Positions 17,579 through 25,430 of a stretch of DNA of 33,442 nucleotides are shown here, in pieces. The DNA is taken from assembly GCA_007280915.1 (NCBI GenBank), contig QYQL01000150.1:1-33442 (forward strand), given 5' to 3'. This stretch comes from Verrucomicrobiaceae bacterium (GTDB taxonomy: Bacteria > Verrucomicrobiota > Verrucomicrobiia > Chthoniobacterales > Terrimicrobiaceae). The position numbers were made by a program, and so were the translations under genes. How positions within the stretch are numbered: the stretch's first letter is position 1; each line of letters starts with the position of its first letter. The notes under the pieces are model-generated. The model did not search any database and was not told the DNA's origin. It saw only the letters and a list, made by a program, of their open reading frames with translations.

Positions 17579-17948
17579 GACAGTCGGAAAATGGGTCAGA
17601 CAAAAGGGGGCAGTCCTTGCATCTTGACATTTTGAGGAAATAGGCGCTGCGTTTTCCATGCTAAGGAAAGAGGGAGTGGAGTATGCCGAGGCGGTTTTGT
17701 GGGTTTCGAAGCGGCGGCTGAGGCAAGGAATTGCGGGAGTGCGTCCGGTGAGGCACCGAGCATGCAGCACCTGAGATTAATGGATTTTCCGCTGTGGTAA
17801 AGCCGCGAAGCAACAGTGGTTTTTTCAAAACGCGCCCGGCATCCCACCGCTGTTGCCAGGTCTTCTGATCCCATGGGAAAGGCGAAAATCTTTGATTGCG
17901 CGCAAAAAGATATCGCCGTCTGAAAATGGATGCGCTACGCGGGAGGAG
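17579..17948. other. Intergenic region before the cox-bc operon
   Basis: About 370 bp divide the minus-strand beta-helix gene from the plus-strand respiratory operon, and should hold both promoters. I see no clear -35/-10 pair. Part of it is open in the coxB frame: a TTG at 17892 has an AAAGG sequence 9 nt upstream and could be the true coxB start, and the GGAGGAGG at 17942-17949 touches the GTG I chose. Confidence 0.3.
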
Positions 17949-19025
17949 GTGAATTTCTGGAGATCGATAAGAGGGTGTTGCCGGGGGCTGCAGGTTGCGG
18001 TCTTTTGTCTGGCGATTGTGCCTGCCGCGCGCGGGGTGGCGACCGATGGCGGGACGATGCGCCCTGTGGCCGACATGTTCCAGCCGCTTTCGCGTCCGGC
18101 GGAGATGATCCACGAGTCGGCGCTTCTCGTGCTGGCGATCACGGCGGGGATTTTTGTCGTTGTCACGGCGATGCTGATTTTTGTGGTGTGGAAGTTCCGG
18201 CGCAAGGGTGACGAGGATGATTTGAAAGAACCCCCGCAGATTTACGGGAGCACGCACATCGAGCTGGCGTGGACGGTGATCCCGATCCTCATCACATTTG
18301 TGCTTATCCTGGTGACAAGCCGGACGATCGGGGAGATCCAGAACGCGAGGATGCCCGAGGGGGCCTTGAAAGTCCGTTTGGTCGGCCACCAGTGGTGGTG
18401 GGAAGTCCACTATCCCGATCTCGGCATCATCTCCGCGAACGAACTGCATGTTCCGGTGAGCAGCCGCGGCTCCGGCAAGCGGCGGCCCACGGAAATTGTC
18501 CTGGAGTCCGCTGATGTCATCCACAGCTTCTGGGTTCCCCAGCTGGCGGGAAAAACCGACCTGGTGCCGAACAAGCGGAACGAGACGTGGATCGAGCCTT
18601 TTGCGACCGGCACGTATTTCGGGAATTGCGCCGAGTATTGCGGGACTCAGCATGCGAACATGCTCCTCCGGGTGATCGTTGAGGAGCCGGAAGATTTTGA
18701 AAAGTGGGTCAGTGGGATGAAGCGTCCCCCCGTCGCTCCCTCCGGCGGGCTGGCCGCGCAGGGGCGAACAGCATTTTATGGAAAGTCCTGCGTGAACTGC
18801 CACCGGGTGGACGGCACCGCCGCAAAAGGCGTCTTTGGCCCCGATCTCACCAAGCTGATGACGCGACAGACGATCGGTGCCGGAGTGGCCCCGCTCACTC
18901 CGGAAAACCTTCGCGCCTGGGTGCGTGACCCCCAGAACCTGAAGACCGGATGTCTGATGCCGGATATGAAACTTGCGGACAGCGAAGTGGATTCGATCAC
19001 CGCCTACCTCCTCACGCTCCAATGA
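17949..19025 (+). CDS. coxB: Cytochrome c oxidase subunit II with fused cytochrome c domain
   Basis: From the GTG at 17949: a signal peptide (about residues 1-29), two transmembrane helices (about 58-80 and 104-124), and the CuA cupredoxin domain. This has GHQWWWEVHYPD (147-158) and the copper ligands H192, C227, E229, C231, H235 and M238 in NCAEYCGTQHANM. The C-terminal cytochrome c domain has CVNCH at 281-285 and a probable methionine ligand in LMPDM (M337 or M340). This caa3-type arrangement lets the enzyme receive electrons through its own tethered haem c. The start is uncertain (TTG at 17892 is an alternative). Its stop overlaps the coxA start (ATGA). Confidence 0.93.
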   Translation: MNFWRSIRGCCRGLQVAVFCLAIVPAARGVATDGGTMRPVADMFQPLSRPAEMIHESALLVLAITAGIFVVVTAMLIFVVWKFRRKGDEDDLKEPPQIYGSTHIELAWTVIPILITFVLILVTSRTIGEIQNARMPEGALKVRLVGHQWWWEVHYPDLGIISANELHVPVSSRGSGKRRPTEIVLESADVIHSFWVPQLAGKTDLVPNKRNETWIEPFATGTYFGNCAEYCGTQHANMLLRVIVEEPEDFEKWVSGMKRPPVAPSGGLAAQGRTAFYGKSCVNCHRVDGTAAKGVFGPDLTKLMTRQTIGAGVAPLTPENLRAWVRDPQNLKTGCLMPDMKLADSEVDSITAYLLTLQ

Positions 19026-20716
19026 ACCCCGACACCTACGATCCCAATTTCCGCATGCCTGATCCGGAGCGCATCGGCGAGGAGCGCGGTTCGCTGACCC
19101 GCATTATCCAGGAGATGGTCTTCACGGTGGACCACAAAAAGCTCGGCCTGATGTATATCGCCTCCGGGCTCCTGTTCTTCGTGGTCTCCGGGATCATGGC
19201 GGCGTTCATCCGGATCCAACTCGCGGTGCCGCGGAATCACTTCCTCGATCCGGACACCTTCAACCGCCTCTTTACGATGCATGGCACTGCGATGGTTTTC
19301 CTCGTCGGGATGCCGATCATTTTCGGGTTTGCGAACTATCTGGTGCCGCTGATGATCGGGGCGCGGGACATGGCGTTCCCCCGGATGAACGCGTTTGGGT
19401 TCTGGGTGTTCTTTTTCAGCGGGCTGCTGCTGTATTTCAGCTACCTCGGTGCGCCCGGGCTTTATGCCGCGGGATCGGCGCCGGACGTCGGGTGGTTCGC
19501 CTACTCACCGCTGACGGCGAAGGCGTTTTCGCGCGGCCACAGCACCGACTACTGGACGCTCTCGCTCCTGATGGGTGGCATCGGGAGCATCGCCACGTCG
19601 ATTAACATTATTGTGACGATTGTCTGCATGCGGTGCAAGGGGATGATCCTCGGTCGGATGCCGCTCTTTGTCTGGCTGTTTCTGGTGGTGGCGTTCCTCG
19701 TCATCATCGCGATGCCTCCGCTGTCCGCCTGCCAGATCATGCTGATCCTCGACCGGTATTGCGGCGCGCACTTCTTCGACACGCAGTCCGGGGGATCAGC
19801 CGTGCTCTGGCAGCACTTCTTCTGGATTTTCGGGCACCCGGAAGTTTACATCCTGATCCTTCCGGGGTTCGCGATCGCCTCCGAGGTGATCCCGGTCTTT
19901 TCGCGCAAGCCGATCTTCGGATACCCGGTGATGGTGGCCGCGAGCGTGATGATCGCGTTCATCAGCCTCGGCGTGTGGGCGCACCACATGTTCACGGTGG
20001 GCATGACGTCGGTCGGCAACACGTTTTTCGCGATTTCAACATTGCTGGTGGCGATCCCCACCGGCATCAAGATCTTCAACTGGATCGGGACGATGTATGG
20101 TGGGAAGCTGCGGTTCGAACTTCCGATGCTTTTCTGCCTCGGGTTTCTCTTCCAGTTTCTGATCGCCGGTCTCACCGGAGTGATGCTCGCGATCGCTCCG
20201 TTCGACTGGCAACTGAGCGACTCGTATTTCGTCGTGGCCCACTTCCACTACGTGCTGATCGGCGGGCTCCTCTACACGATCTTCTCCGGCATCTATTACT
20301 GGTATCCGAAGGCGCTCGGGAAGATGCCGGACTTCAAGCTCGGGCTCTGGCATTTCATCCTCTTCACCATCGGATTCCACATCACGTTTTTCCCGCAGCA
20401 CATCTCCGGATTTCTTGGCATGCCGCGGCGCATCTACACCTATGATGCCGGGCGCGGATGGGATCTCTGGAATCTCATCTCCACGATCGGGGTGATTTTT
20501 CAGGCCGCCGGAATCCTCTTCTTCGTCTTCAATCTGATCTATTCCTACGTCAAAGGAAAGAAGGCCGGCGACGATCCGTGGGATGCCTGGTCGCTCGAGT
20601 GGGCGACGACGTCCCCGCCGCCATCCTACAACTTCGAAACGCTCCCGGAGGTGCGCAGCCGCCGCCCGCTCTGGGATCTCAAGCACCCGGATGACCCGGA
20701 CTGGAAATACGAATGA
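19022..20716 (+). CDS. coxA: Cytochrome c oxidase subunit I (haem-copper, A1 type)
   Basis: The 564-residue, 12-helix subunit holds the low-spin haem and the haem-copper oxygen-reduction site. By alignment with bovine and proteobacterial enzymes: low-spin haem ligands H87 and H409, high-spin haem ligand H407 (VVAHFHY), CuB ligands H272, H321 and H322, and the cross-linking Y276 in GHPEVY. D-channel residues D116, N105 and N123 and the Glu E274 are present, and the K-channel T347 and K350 (IPTGIK) are kept, so it is a canonical A1-type proton pump. The ATG at 19022 overlaps the coxB stop; the frame is open upstream but only as a shadow of coxB. Confidence 0.97.
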   Translation: MNPDTYDPNFRMPDPERIGEERGSLTRIIQEMVFTVDHKKLGLMYIASGLLFFVVSGIMAAFIRIQLAVPRNHFLDPDTFNRLFTMHGTAMVFLVGMPIIFGFANYLVPLMIGARDMAFPRMNAFGFWVFFFSGLLLYFSYLGAPGLYAAGSAPDVGWFAYSPLTAKAFSRGHSTDYWTLSLLMGGIGSIATSINIIVTIVCMRCKGMILGRMPLFVWLFLVVAFLVIIAMPPLSACQIMLILDRYCGAHFFDTQSGGSAVLWQHFFWIFGHPEVYILILPGFAIASEVIPVFSRKPIFGYPVMVAASVMIAFISLGVWAHHMFTVGMTSVGNTFFAISTLLVAIPTGIKIFNWIGTMYGGKLRFELPMLFCLGFLFQFLIAGLTGVMLAIAPFDWQLSDSYFVVAHFHYVLIGGLLYTIFSGIYYWYPKALGKMPDFKLGLWHFILFTIGFHITFFPQHISGFLGMPRRIYTYDAGRGWDLWNLISTIGVIFQAAGILFFVFNLIYSYVKGKKAGDDPWDAWSLEWATTSPPPSYNFETLPEVRSRRPLWDLKHPDDPDWKYE

Positions 20717-21303
20717 GCACCGCCGCCGCACAGCCCGCCGAATGGAAGATGCCCTCGACCCGCAAGGTCGCGGTGATCTCGCTGATCCTGACCGAGTCCG
20801 CGCTCTTCACGATTTTCCTCGTCGCCTACCTGTTCTACATGGGGAAGAGCCTGAACCCGCCGTATCCGTCGAAGGTTCTGGAATTTCCTCTGCTGGCGAC
20901 GATCGCCCTGCTCTCAAGCAGCGTGACGATCGTCTTTTCGGAAAAGGCACTCCACAGGGGGAACAAGGGGGGCTTTCATTTCTGGTGGGCGGTCACGATT
21001 GCACTCGGGGCGTATTTCCTCTGGTTCACGGCGATGGAGTGGAAGCACCTGATTTTTCAGGAGAACCTGACGCTGGCGACGAACGTTTTCGGCACGACAT
21101 TTTATTCACTGGTCGGTCTTCATGCGAGCCATGTGATCATCGGTCTTGTCCTGCTGACGATGGTTCTGATCCTCAGCCTTCTCGGAAAAGTTCCCGCCGA
21201 CCACACCGAGCACCTCGAAATGATTTCGTGGTATTGGCATTTCGTTGATGCGATCTGGATCGTGGTGGTCACCGTGGTTTACATCATCAGCACCCGCACC
21301 TGA
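20713..21303 (+). CDS. coxC: Cytochrome c oxidase subunit III
   Basis: The 196-residue subunit has about five transmembrane helices, the short bacterial form of CoxC. Family features are SLVGLHASHVIIGL (Gly-Leu-His motif in the fourth helix) and the C-terminal WYWHFVDAIWIVVV. Subunit III stabilises subunit I and supports proton uptake. The ATG overlaps the coxA stop codon, and the next gene starts 1 nt after its own stop. Confidence 0.93.
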   Translation: MSTAAAQPAEWKMPSTRKVAVISLILTESALFTIFLVAYLFYMGKSLNPPYPSKVLEFPLLATIALLSSSVTIVFSEKALHRGNKGGFHFWWAVTIALGAYFLWFTAMEWKHLIFQENLTLATNVFGTTFYSLVGLHASHVIIGLVLLTMVLILSLLGKVPADHTEHLEMISWYWHFVDAIWIVVVTVVYIISTRT

Positions 21304-21304
21304 C

Positions 21305-22126
21305 ATGTCCGACGAACACAACAAAATTGAACTTCCCGCGCCGACCGGCTGGCCGATTGTCGCCGCGTTCGGACTGGTGCTGGTCTTTGCCGGCCTGGTG
21401 ACGAGCCTGGTGGTGACGGTGGTCGGGGTTATTACCGGCCTAGCGGGGGCTGTCGGATGGTTCCGCGATGTCTTCCCTCATCCGAAGCATGAATACGTGG
21501 ACCTTGTTCCGCCGCCCCAGCGCGCCGCGTCGGTCAAGCGTTCCCAGAGAAAAGTTGAGCACATGGCATTCGGAGAGGGCGGTCACCGCCTCCACCTGCC
21601 GGTGGCTGTTCACCCGTATCTCTCCGGCATCAAGGGAGGCCTTGCCGGCGGAGCAGCGATGGCCATCCTCGCCTGCGCGTGGGGATTTTTTAAATACGGA
21701 AGCATCTGGTATCCTGTAAACCTCCTCGCTGCTGCGGGAGTTCCCAATCTTGCCGTCGCGGGAGTCGAGACGCTCAAGCAGTTCAGCATTGAGGGCCTTC
21801 TTGTCGGCTCGGTGACCCACGTGACGGTCTCGATTCTGGTAGGTCTTCTCTACGTCGTCCTGCTCCCGATGTTGCCCGCCCGGTTTGAGTGGTTCTGGGG
21901 TGGCATCATGACGCCGATCTTGTGGACCGGCATCGTGGCAGCCTCGCTCCGCCTTGTGAACCCGGCACTCGCCCACCATGTGGACTGGCCGTGGTTCATC
22001 ATCTGTCAGATCGCGTTCGGTATGGTGGGAGGATACGTCGTCTTCAAATCCGAAAAAGTGGAAACCATCCAGAGCCTCCCGCTGGCCGCAAAGCTGGGGG
22101 TCGAGGCCCAGCATAAGGAACCATGA
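21305..22126 (+). CDS. Membrane protein in the oxidase subunit IV position
   Basis: The 273-residue product has about six hydrophobic segments: residues 18-40 (VAAFGLVLVFAGLVTSL), a second close by, then at about 110-130, 165-185, 195-212 and 230-247. The N-terminal 60 residues resemble small oxidase subunit IV proteins (PTGWPIVAAFGLVL and the GWFRDVFPHP turn). The C-terminal part (about residue 100 on) has no domain I recognise. It lies between coxC and the dihaem cytochrome with a 1-nt gap upstream and an ATGA overlap downstream, so it is very likely a structural or assembly part of this respiratory unit. It may be a fusion of a CoxD-like subunit with a second membrane domain. Confidence 0.7.
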   Translation: MSDEHNKIELPAPTGWPIVAAFGLVLVFAGLVTSLVVTVVGVITGLAGAVGWFRDVFPHPKHEYVDLVPPPQRAASVKRSQRKVEHMAFGEGGHRLHLPVAVHPYLSGIKGGLAGGAAMAILACAWGFFKYGSIWYPVNLLAAAGVPNLAVAGVETLKQFSIEGLLVGSVTHVTVSILVGLLYVVLLPMLPARFEWFWGGIMTPILWTGIVAASLRLVNPALAHHVDWPWFIICQIAFGMVGGYVVFKSEKVETIQSLPLAAKLGVEAQHKEP

Positions 22127-22824
22127 ACCGGGCGATCCTCCTCTTCTACGTTTTCCTGGTTGCCGGATGTGACTGGATGCCGGGCAAGCCAAAGCTGTCG
22201 GCCAAATGGCAGCCTCCGACCGCCGTGTCCGATTTCACCGCTCTCTACAACGGAAACTGCCTGGGTTGCCATGGTGCCGGAGCGGTGGTCTCCGGATCGA
22301 TTGCAATGGATAATCCGACATACCTTTCCGTTGTGCCGCGCAACGCCCTCCGGCGGGCAACTGAAAAAGGCATTTCCGGAACTGCCATGCCGGCATTTTC
22401 CATTTCGTCCGGAGGCACGCTCACGGATACCCAGGTGGAAATCCTCGTTAACGGGATACTCGCGAAAAAAACCACCACTGCCGCTGGTTCACTGCCGGCG
22501 TATTCCGCCGCGCCCGGGGATATCACCAGAGGAAATTCCGTTTTTTCCGCCGCCTGCGCATCCTGCCACGGAGCGGACGGAGCCGGCGGGGACAAGGCGG
22601 GCTCTGTCGTGAGCCCGGCGTATCTCGGTCTCACCTCGGATCAATACCTCCGCACGATCGTGATCGTCGGACGCCCGGACCTCGGATGCCCGGATTTCGC
22701 AAACCGGATTCCCGGCCGAGCGATGACGGACGAGGAAATTGCCGACGTGACCGCCTGGCTCGTCTCCAACAGAAAAAACGAATTCGGCCAACCGCTCGTT
22801 CCCCCCGCGCCATCCCAGCCATGA
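22123..22824 (+). CDS. Dihaem cytochrome c lipoprotein
   Basis: The 233-residue product has a lipoprotein signal (lipobox VAGC, Cys 16) and two cytochrome c domains with CLGCH at residues 46-50 and CASCH at 145-149. A methionine ligand candidate for the first is in GTAMPAF (M89), and one for the second in IPGRAMTDEE. It is probably tethered to the periplasmic face of a membrane and carries electrons between the bc complex and the oxidase. The position, exactly between the oxidase and bc genes and coupled to both neighbours by ATGA overlaps, supports this (inference). Confidence 0.9.
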   Translation: MNRAILLFYVFLVAGCDWMPGKPKLSAKWQPPTAVSDFTALYNGNCLGCHGAGAVVSGSIAMDNPTYLSVVPRNALRRATEKGISGTAMPAFSISSGGTLTDTQVEILVNGILAKKTTTAAGSLPAYSAAPGDITRGNSVFSAACASCHGADGAGGDKAGSVVSPAYLGLTSDQYLRTIVIVGRPDLGCPDFANRIPGRAMTDEEIADVTAWLVSNRKNEFGQPLVPPAPSQP

Positions 22825-23366
22825 ACGAAGAACCAAACAAGCCCTGCGAAAAATCCTGCGCCCGCGAAGGAAAGAAGACCAATCGGAGAGATTTCCTCCT
22901 GGCCGCCGGATTCGGCCTCAATGCGATTGCGGCTGCCGCGATCGGAATCCCGCTCATCGGCTACGTCCTCTCCGCGTTCTTCAAACCCAGCCGGCTGGAG
23001 TGGATCAAACTCGGGCCGGTCAGAGATTTTCCCGAGGGAAAAACCCGGTTTGCAAGCTATGAAAATCCGGTCCGCCGCGAGTGGGATGGCGAGACCGCGC
23101 AGATCCCGTGCTGGGTGCGCCGGATCAAGGGCAACGAGTTCCAGGTCTTCGCCATCAACTGCACCCACCTCGGCTGCCCGGTGCGCTGGTTCGAGGAATC
23201 CAAGCTCTTCATGTGTCCGTGCCACGGCGGTGCGTTCTACGAGGATGGCGGGCACGCCGCGGGGCCGCCGCCGCGCGGGCTCTACACCTACGAATTCAAA
23301 GTCGAGAACGGTGTTCTGTTCATCAAGGGTGGCGATCTGCCCAACCTGTCCAACCAGAAAATATGA
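22821..23366 (+). CDS. Rieske iron-sulfur protein of a bc complex
   Basis: The 181-residue product has a twin-arginine signal/anchor (NRRDFLLAAG, residues 21-30, followed by a hydrophobic helix to about residue 53). The Rieske domain has cluster boxes CTHLGC (114-119) and CPCHGG (132-137): ligands C114, H116, C132 and H135, with disulfide C119-C134. The Ser and Tyr that raise the redox potential of mitochondrial Rieske centres are Gly137 and Phe139 here. It takes electrons from quinol at the Qo site and passes them to cytochrome c. The start overlaps the stop of the cytochrome gene; its stop overlaps the cytochrome b start. Confidence 0.95.
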   Translation: MNEEPNKPCEKSCAREGKKTNRRDFLLAAGFGLNAIAAAAIGIPLIGYVLSAFFKPSRLEWIKLGPVRDFPEGKTRFASYENPVRREWDGETAQIPCWVRRIKGNEFQVFAINCTHLGCPVRWFEESKLFMCPCHGGAFYEDGGHAAGPPPRGLYTYEFKVENGVLFIKGGDLPNLSNQKI

Positions 23367-24835
23367 ACAAGCTCCTCAATGCCGCGCGTGGAGTTTTTCT
23401 CTGGGTGGATGACCGCCTCCATCTGGCCAAACTTTTTGAGTCCACCGCGGGGCACCATGTTCCGCAGAGTTCCGGAAGCTGGTTCTATGTCCTCGGCAGC
23501 GCGACTCTGCTCTGCTTCATGATCCAACTCGCCACCGGGATCATGCTCGCGATGGTCTATGTGCCCTCGGCCGCTGAGTCCTACACCACGCTCCAATATC
23601 TGACCTATCAGCAGGACCTCGGCTGGTTCCTTCGCGCGGTCCACTACTGGGGATCGAATTTCATGGTGGGCATCATGCTCCTGCACATGACCCAGGTATT
23701 TCTCTTCGGCGCCTACAAATATCCGCGCGAAATCACCTGGATCACCGGCCTCGCTCTCCTGGGGCTCACGCTCGGGCTTGCCTTCACCGGACAGGTGATG
23801 CGGTTCGACGAGGACGCCTATTGGGGGCTCGGTATCGGGGCAGCGATTCTCGGACGCGTGCCCTTCCTCGGCGAGCAGATGGTCAACATGATGCTCGGCG
23901 GCCCGATCATCGCCTCCGAAACCCTCTCCCGGTTTTTTGCCCTGCACGTGTTCGTGCTTCCCGGCGGAGTGCTGGCGCTCGTGAGTATCCACCTGCGGAT
24001 GGTCCTCACAAAAGGCATCAGCGAATACCCCCAGCCCGGGATGCTCGTCCGGAAGGAAACCTACGACAAAGAATACGCGGCCATCCTGAAAAAGGAAGGC
24101 GTCCCGTTTTTTCCAAAAGCCATCAGCAAGGATCTCGTGGCCTCGGCGGTTGTCATTCTGGCCATCCTCGCCTGCGCGGTTATTTTCGGCCCGAAGGGTC
24201 CGACCGGCCCGCCGGATCCGGTGCAGATCGACACCCTCCCGCGCCCGGACTTCTATTTCCTGTGGATCTTCGCGATTGCCGCGCTCATGCCGGATTGGAT
24301 GGAATCGGTCGCGCTGCTCGGCGGGCCCGTGCTGATCGGGCTCCTCCTCATTGCTCTTCCTTTCTTCAACGGGACCGGCGAGAGAAGCTGGCGCCGGCGT
24401 CCGGTGGCCGTGATGACGGTCATCCTCGTCTATGTCGCGCTCGGATTGCTGACCTACCTTGGCCACACATCCCCGTGGTCGCCGGACATGGACGCATGGA
24501 AAGGCGATCCTACGCCGTCGCAATTCATCCGCGGCCGCGCGCCGCTCGAGCTTCAGGGCTCGGTAATCGCCCAGTTCATGCAGTGCCGGAACTGCCATGC
24601 GATCGACGGGATCGGCGGTCATCGCGGACCGGATCTCGCGGATGTCGGTGCGCGCCTGACCAAAGACCAGCTCGTCCGCCAGGTTATCCAGGGCGGAGGC
24701 AACATGCCCGCCTACGGCAAGAATCTCTCGCCCGAGCAGGTGGATGCCGTCGTCGCCTACATGGTCTCCCTGCGTCCCTCCGGCGTCTCCGCCGCCCGCG
24801 ACTCCTCGCAGCCCGGCCGGCCTCCGATGGAGTAA
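23363..24835 (+). CDS. Cytochrome b with fused C-terminal cytochrome c domain
   Basis: A 490-residue fusion. Residues 1-225 are cytochrome b6-like, with haem ligand pairs H94/H108 and H195/H210. The second pair is 15 apart, the b6f-type spacing. Residues 250-345 correspond to subunit IV, carrying the Qo-site motif as PDWM (310-313) in place of PEWY. After a further helix (about 348-366), a periplasmic cytochrome c domain has CRNCH (408-412) and M448 in GGNMPAY. This protein oxidises quinol together with the Rieske protein, and its own haem c takes the place of cytochrome c1 or f. No separate c1 gene is present. The ATG at 23363 overlaps the Rieske stop; about 36 bp separate it from the thioredoxin-like gene. 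Confidence 0.93.
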   Translation: MNKLLNAARGVFLWVDDRLHLAKLFESTAGHHVPQSSGSWFYVLGSATLLCFMIQLATGIMLAMVYVPSAAESYTTLQYLTYQQDLGWFLRAVHYWGSNFMVGIMLLHMTQVFLFGAYKYPREITWITGLALLGLTLGLAFTGQVMRFDEDAYWGLGIGAAILGRVPFLGEQMVNMMLGGPIIASETLSRFFALHVFVLPGGVLALVSIHLRMVLTKGISEYPQPGMLVRKETYDKEYAAILKKEGVPFFPKAISKDLVASAVVILAILACAVIFGPKGPTGPPDPVQIDTLPRPDFYFLWIFAIAALMPDWMESVALLGGPVLIGLLLIALPFFNGTGERSWRRRPVAVMTVILVYVALGLLTYLGHTSPWSPDMDAWKGDPTPSQFIRGRAPLELQGSVIAQFMQCRNCHAIDGIGGHRGPDLADVGARLTKDQLVRQVIQGGGNMPAYGKNLSPEQVDAVVAYMVSLRPSGVSAARDSSQPGRPPME

Positions 24836-24871
24836 AAAGAGACGCGGACTCAGCACATCACAGACATTGAA

Positions 24872-25351
24872 ATGAAAATTAGCAAATCTGCTTTGATTCT
24901 TGCCTGCCTCGGCGTTGTGGGATTGTCCGGAACGGTCATCGCGGCACCGCGCGGGTGGACCACAGACTATGACGAAGCTTTGAAGAAGGCGGTGGCCGAA
25001 AAGAAAATCATGCTTCTCAATTTCATGGGTGACATGAAAAAAAACAAGGAGATGGAAAAACTCCACCACGAACTTCTGCTCAACGATGCCTTTTACGAAT
25101 ATGCGGAGGCGCATGGGATCATCCTCGTCGATATCGTCGTGGATGCGGCTGCCTCCAAGCCGAAGCTCTTCAAGTTTACCGAGAAAATCCCCAAGCAATA
25201 CAACGTGACCGGGTATCCTGTGATTCTGTTCGCGACACCGGAAGCCAAAGAGCTTGGCCGGACAGGATACATTGAGGGCGGCCCGGACGCGTTTTTCAAG
25301 CTGTTCGACCAGTGGCGCGGAAAGTTCGCAGCGGAGCAGCCACGGGAATAG
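24872..25351 (+). CDS. Exported thioredoxin-fold protein without CxxC
   Basis: The 159-residue product has a signal peptide (about residues 1-24, ending VIAA) and a thioredoxin-like domain: KIMLLNFMGDM (strand and active-site region), DIVVDAAASKP, and the cis-proline loop GYPVILF (P116). The place where the redox CxxC should lie reads GDMKKNKEM (53-61), so it cannot be an ordinary disulfide reductase. The mature protein has no Cys at all. It follows the cytochrome b gene in the same direction and may help assemble the respiratory complexes as a chaperone (inference). Confidence 0.75.
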   Translation: MKISKSALILACLGVVGLSGTVIAAPRGWTTDYDEALKKAVAEKKIMLLNFMGDMKKNKEMEKLHHELLLNDAFYEYAEAHGIILVDIVVDAAASKPKLFKFTEKIPKQYNVTGYPVILFATPEAKELGRTGYIEGGPDAFFKLFDQWRGKFAAEQPRE

Positions 25352-25430
25352 CCATTCCCACTCTCCGCCTGCGGTCGATCCGGAGGCCCGACCCCACCTT
25401 TGGCTATATGTCAGGTCGCGACGTCCCGGC

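Noticed and set aside
20101-20130. Apparent replacement of the oxidase K-channel lysine by Glu (RFELPM)
   Set aside because: Counting back from the haem ligand shows that the K-channel lysine is K350 in IPTGIK, which is conserved; the Glu lies at a different, variable position.
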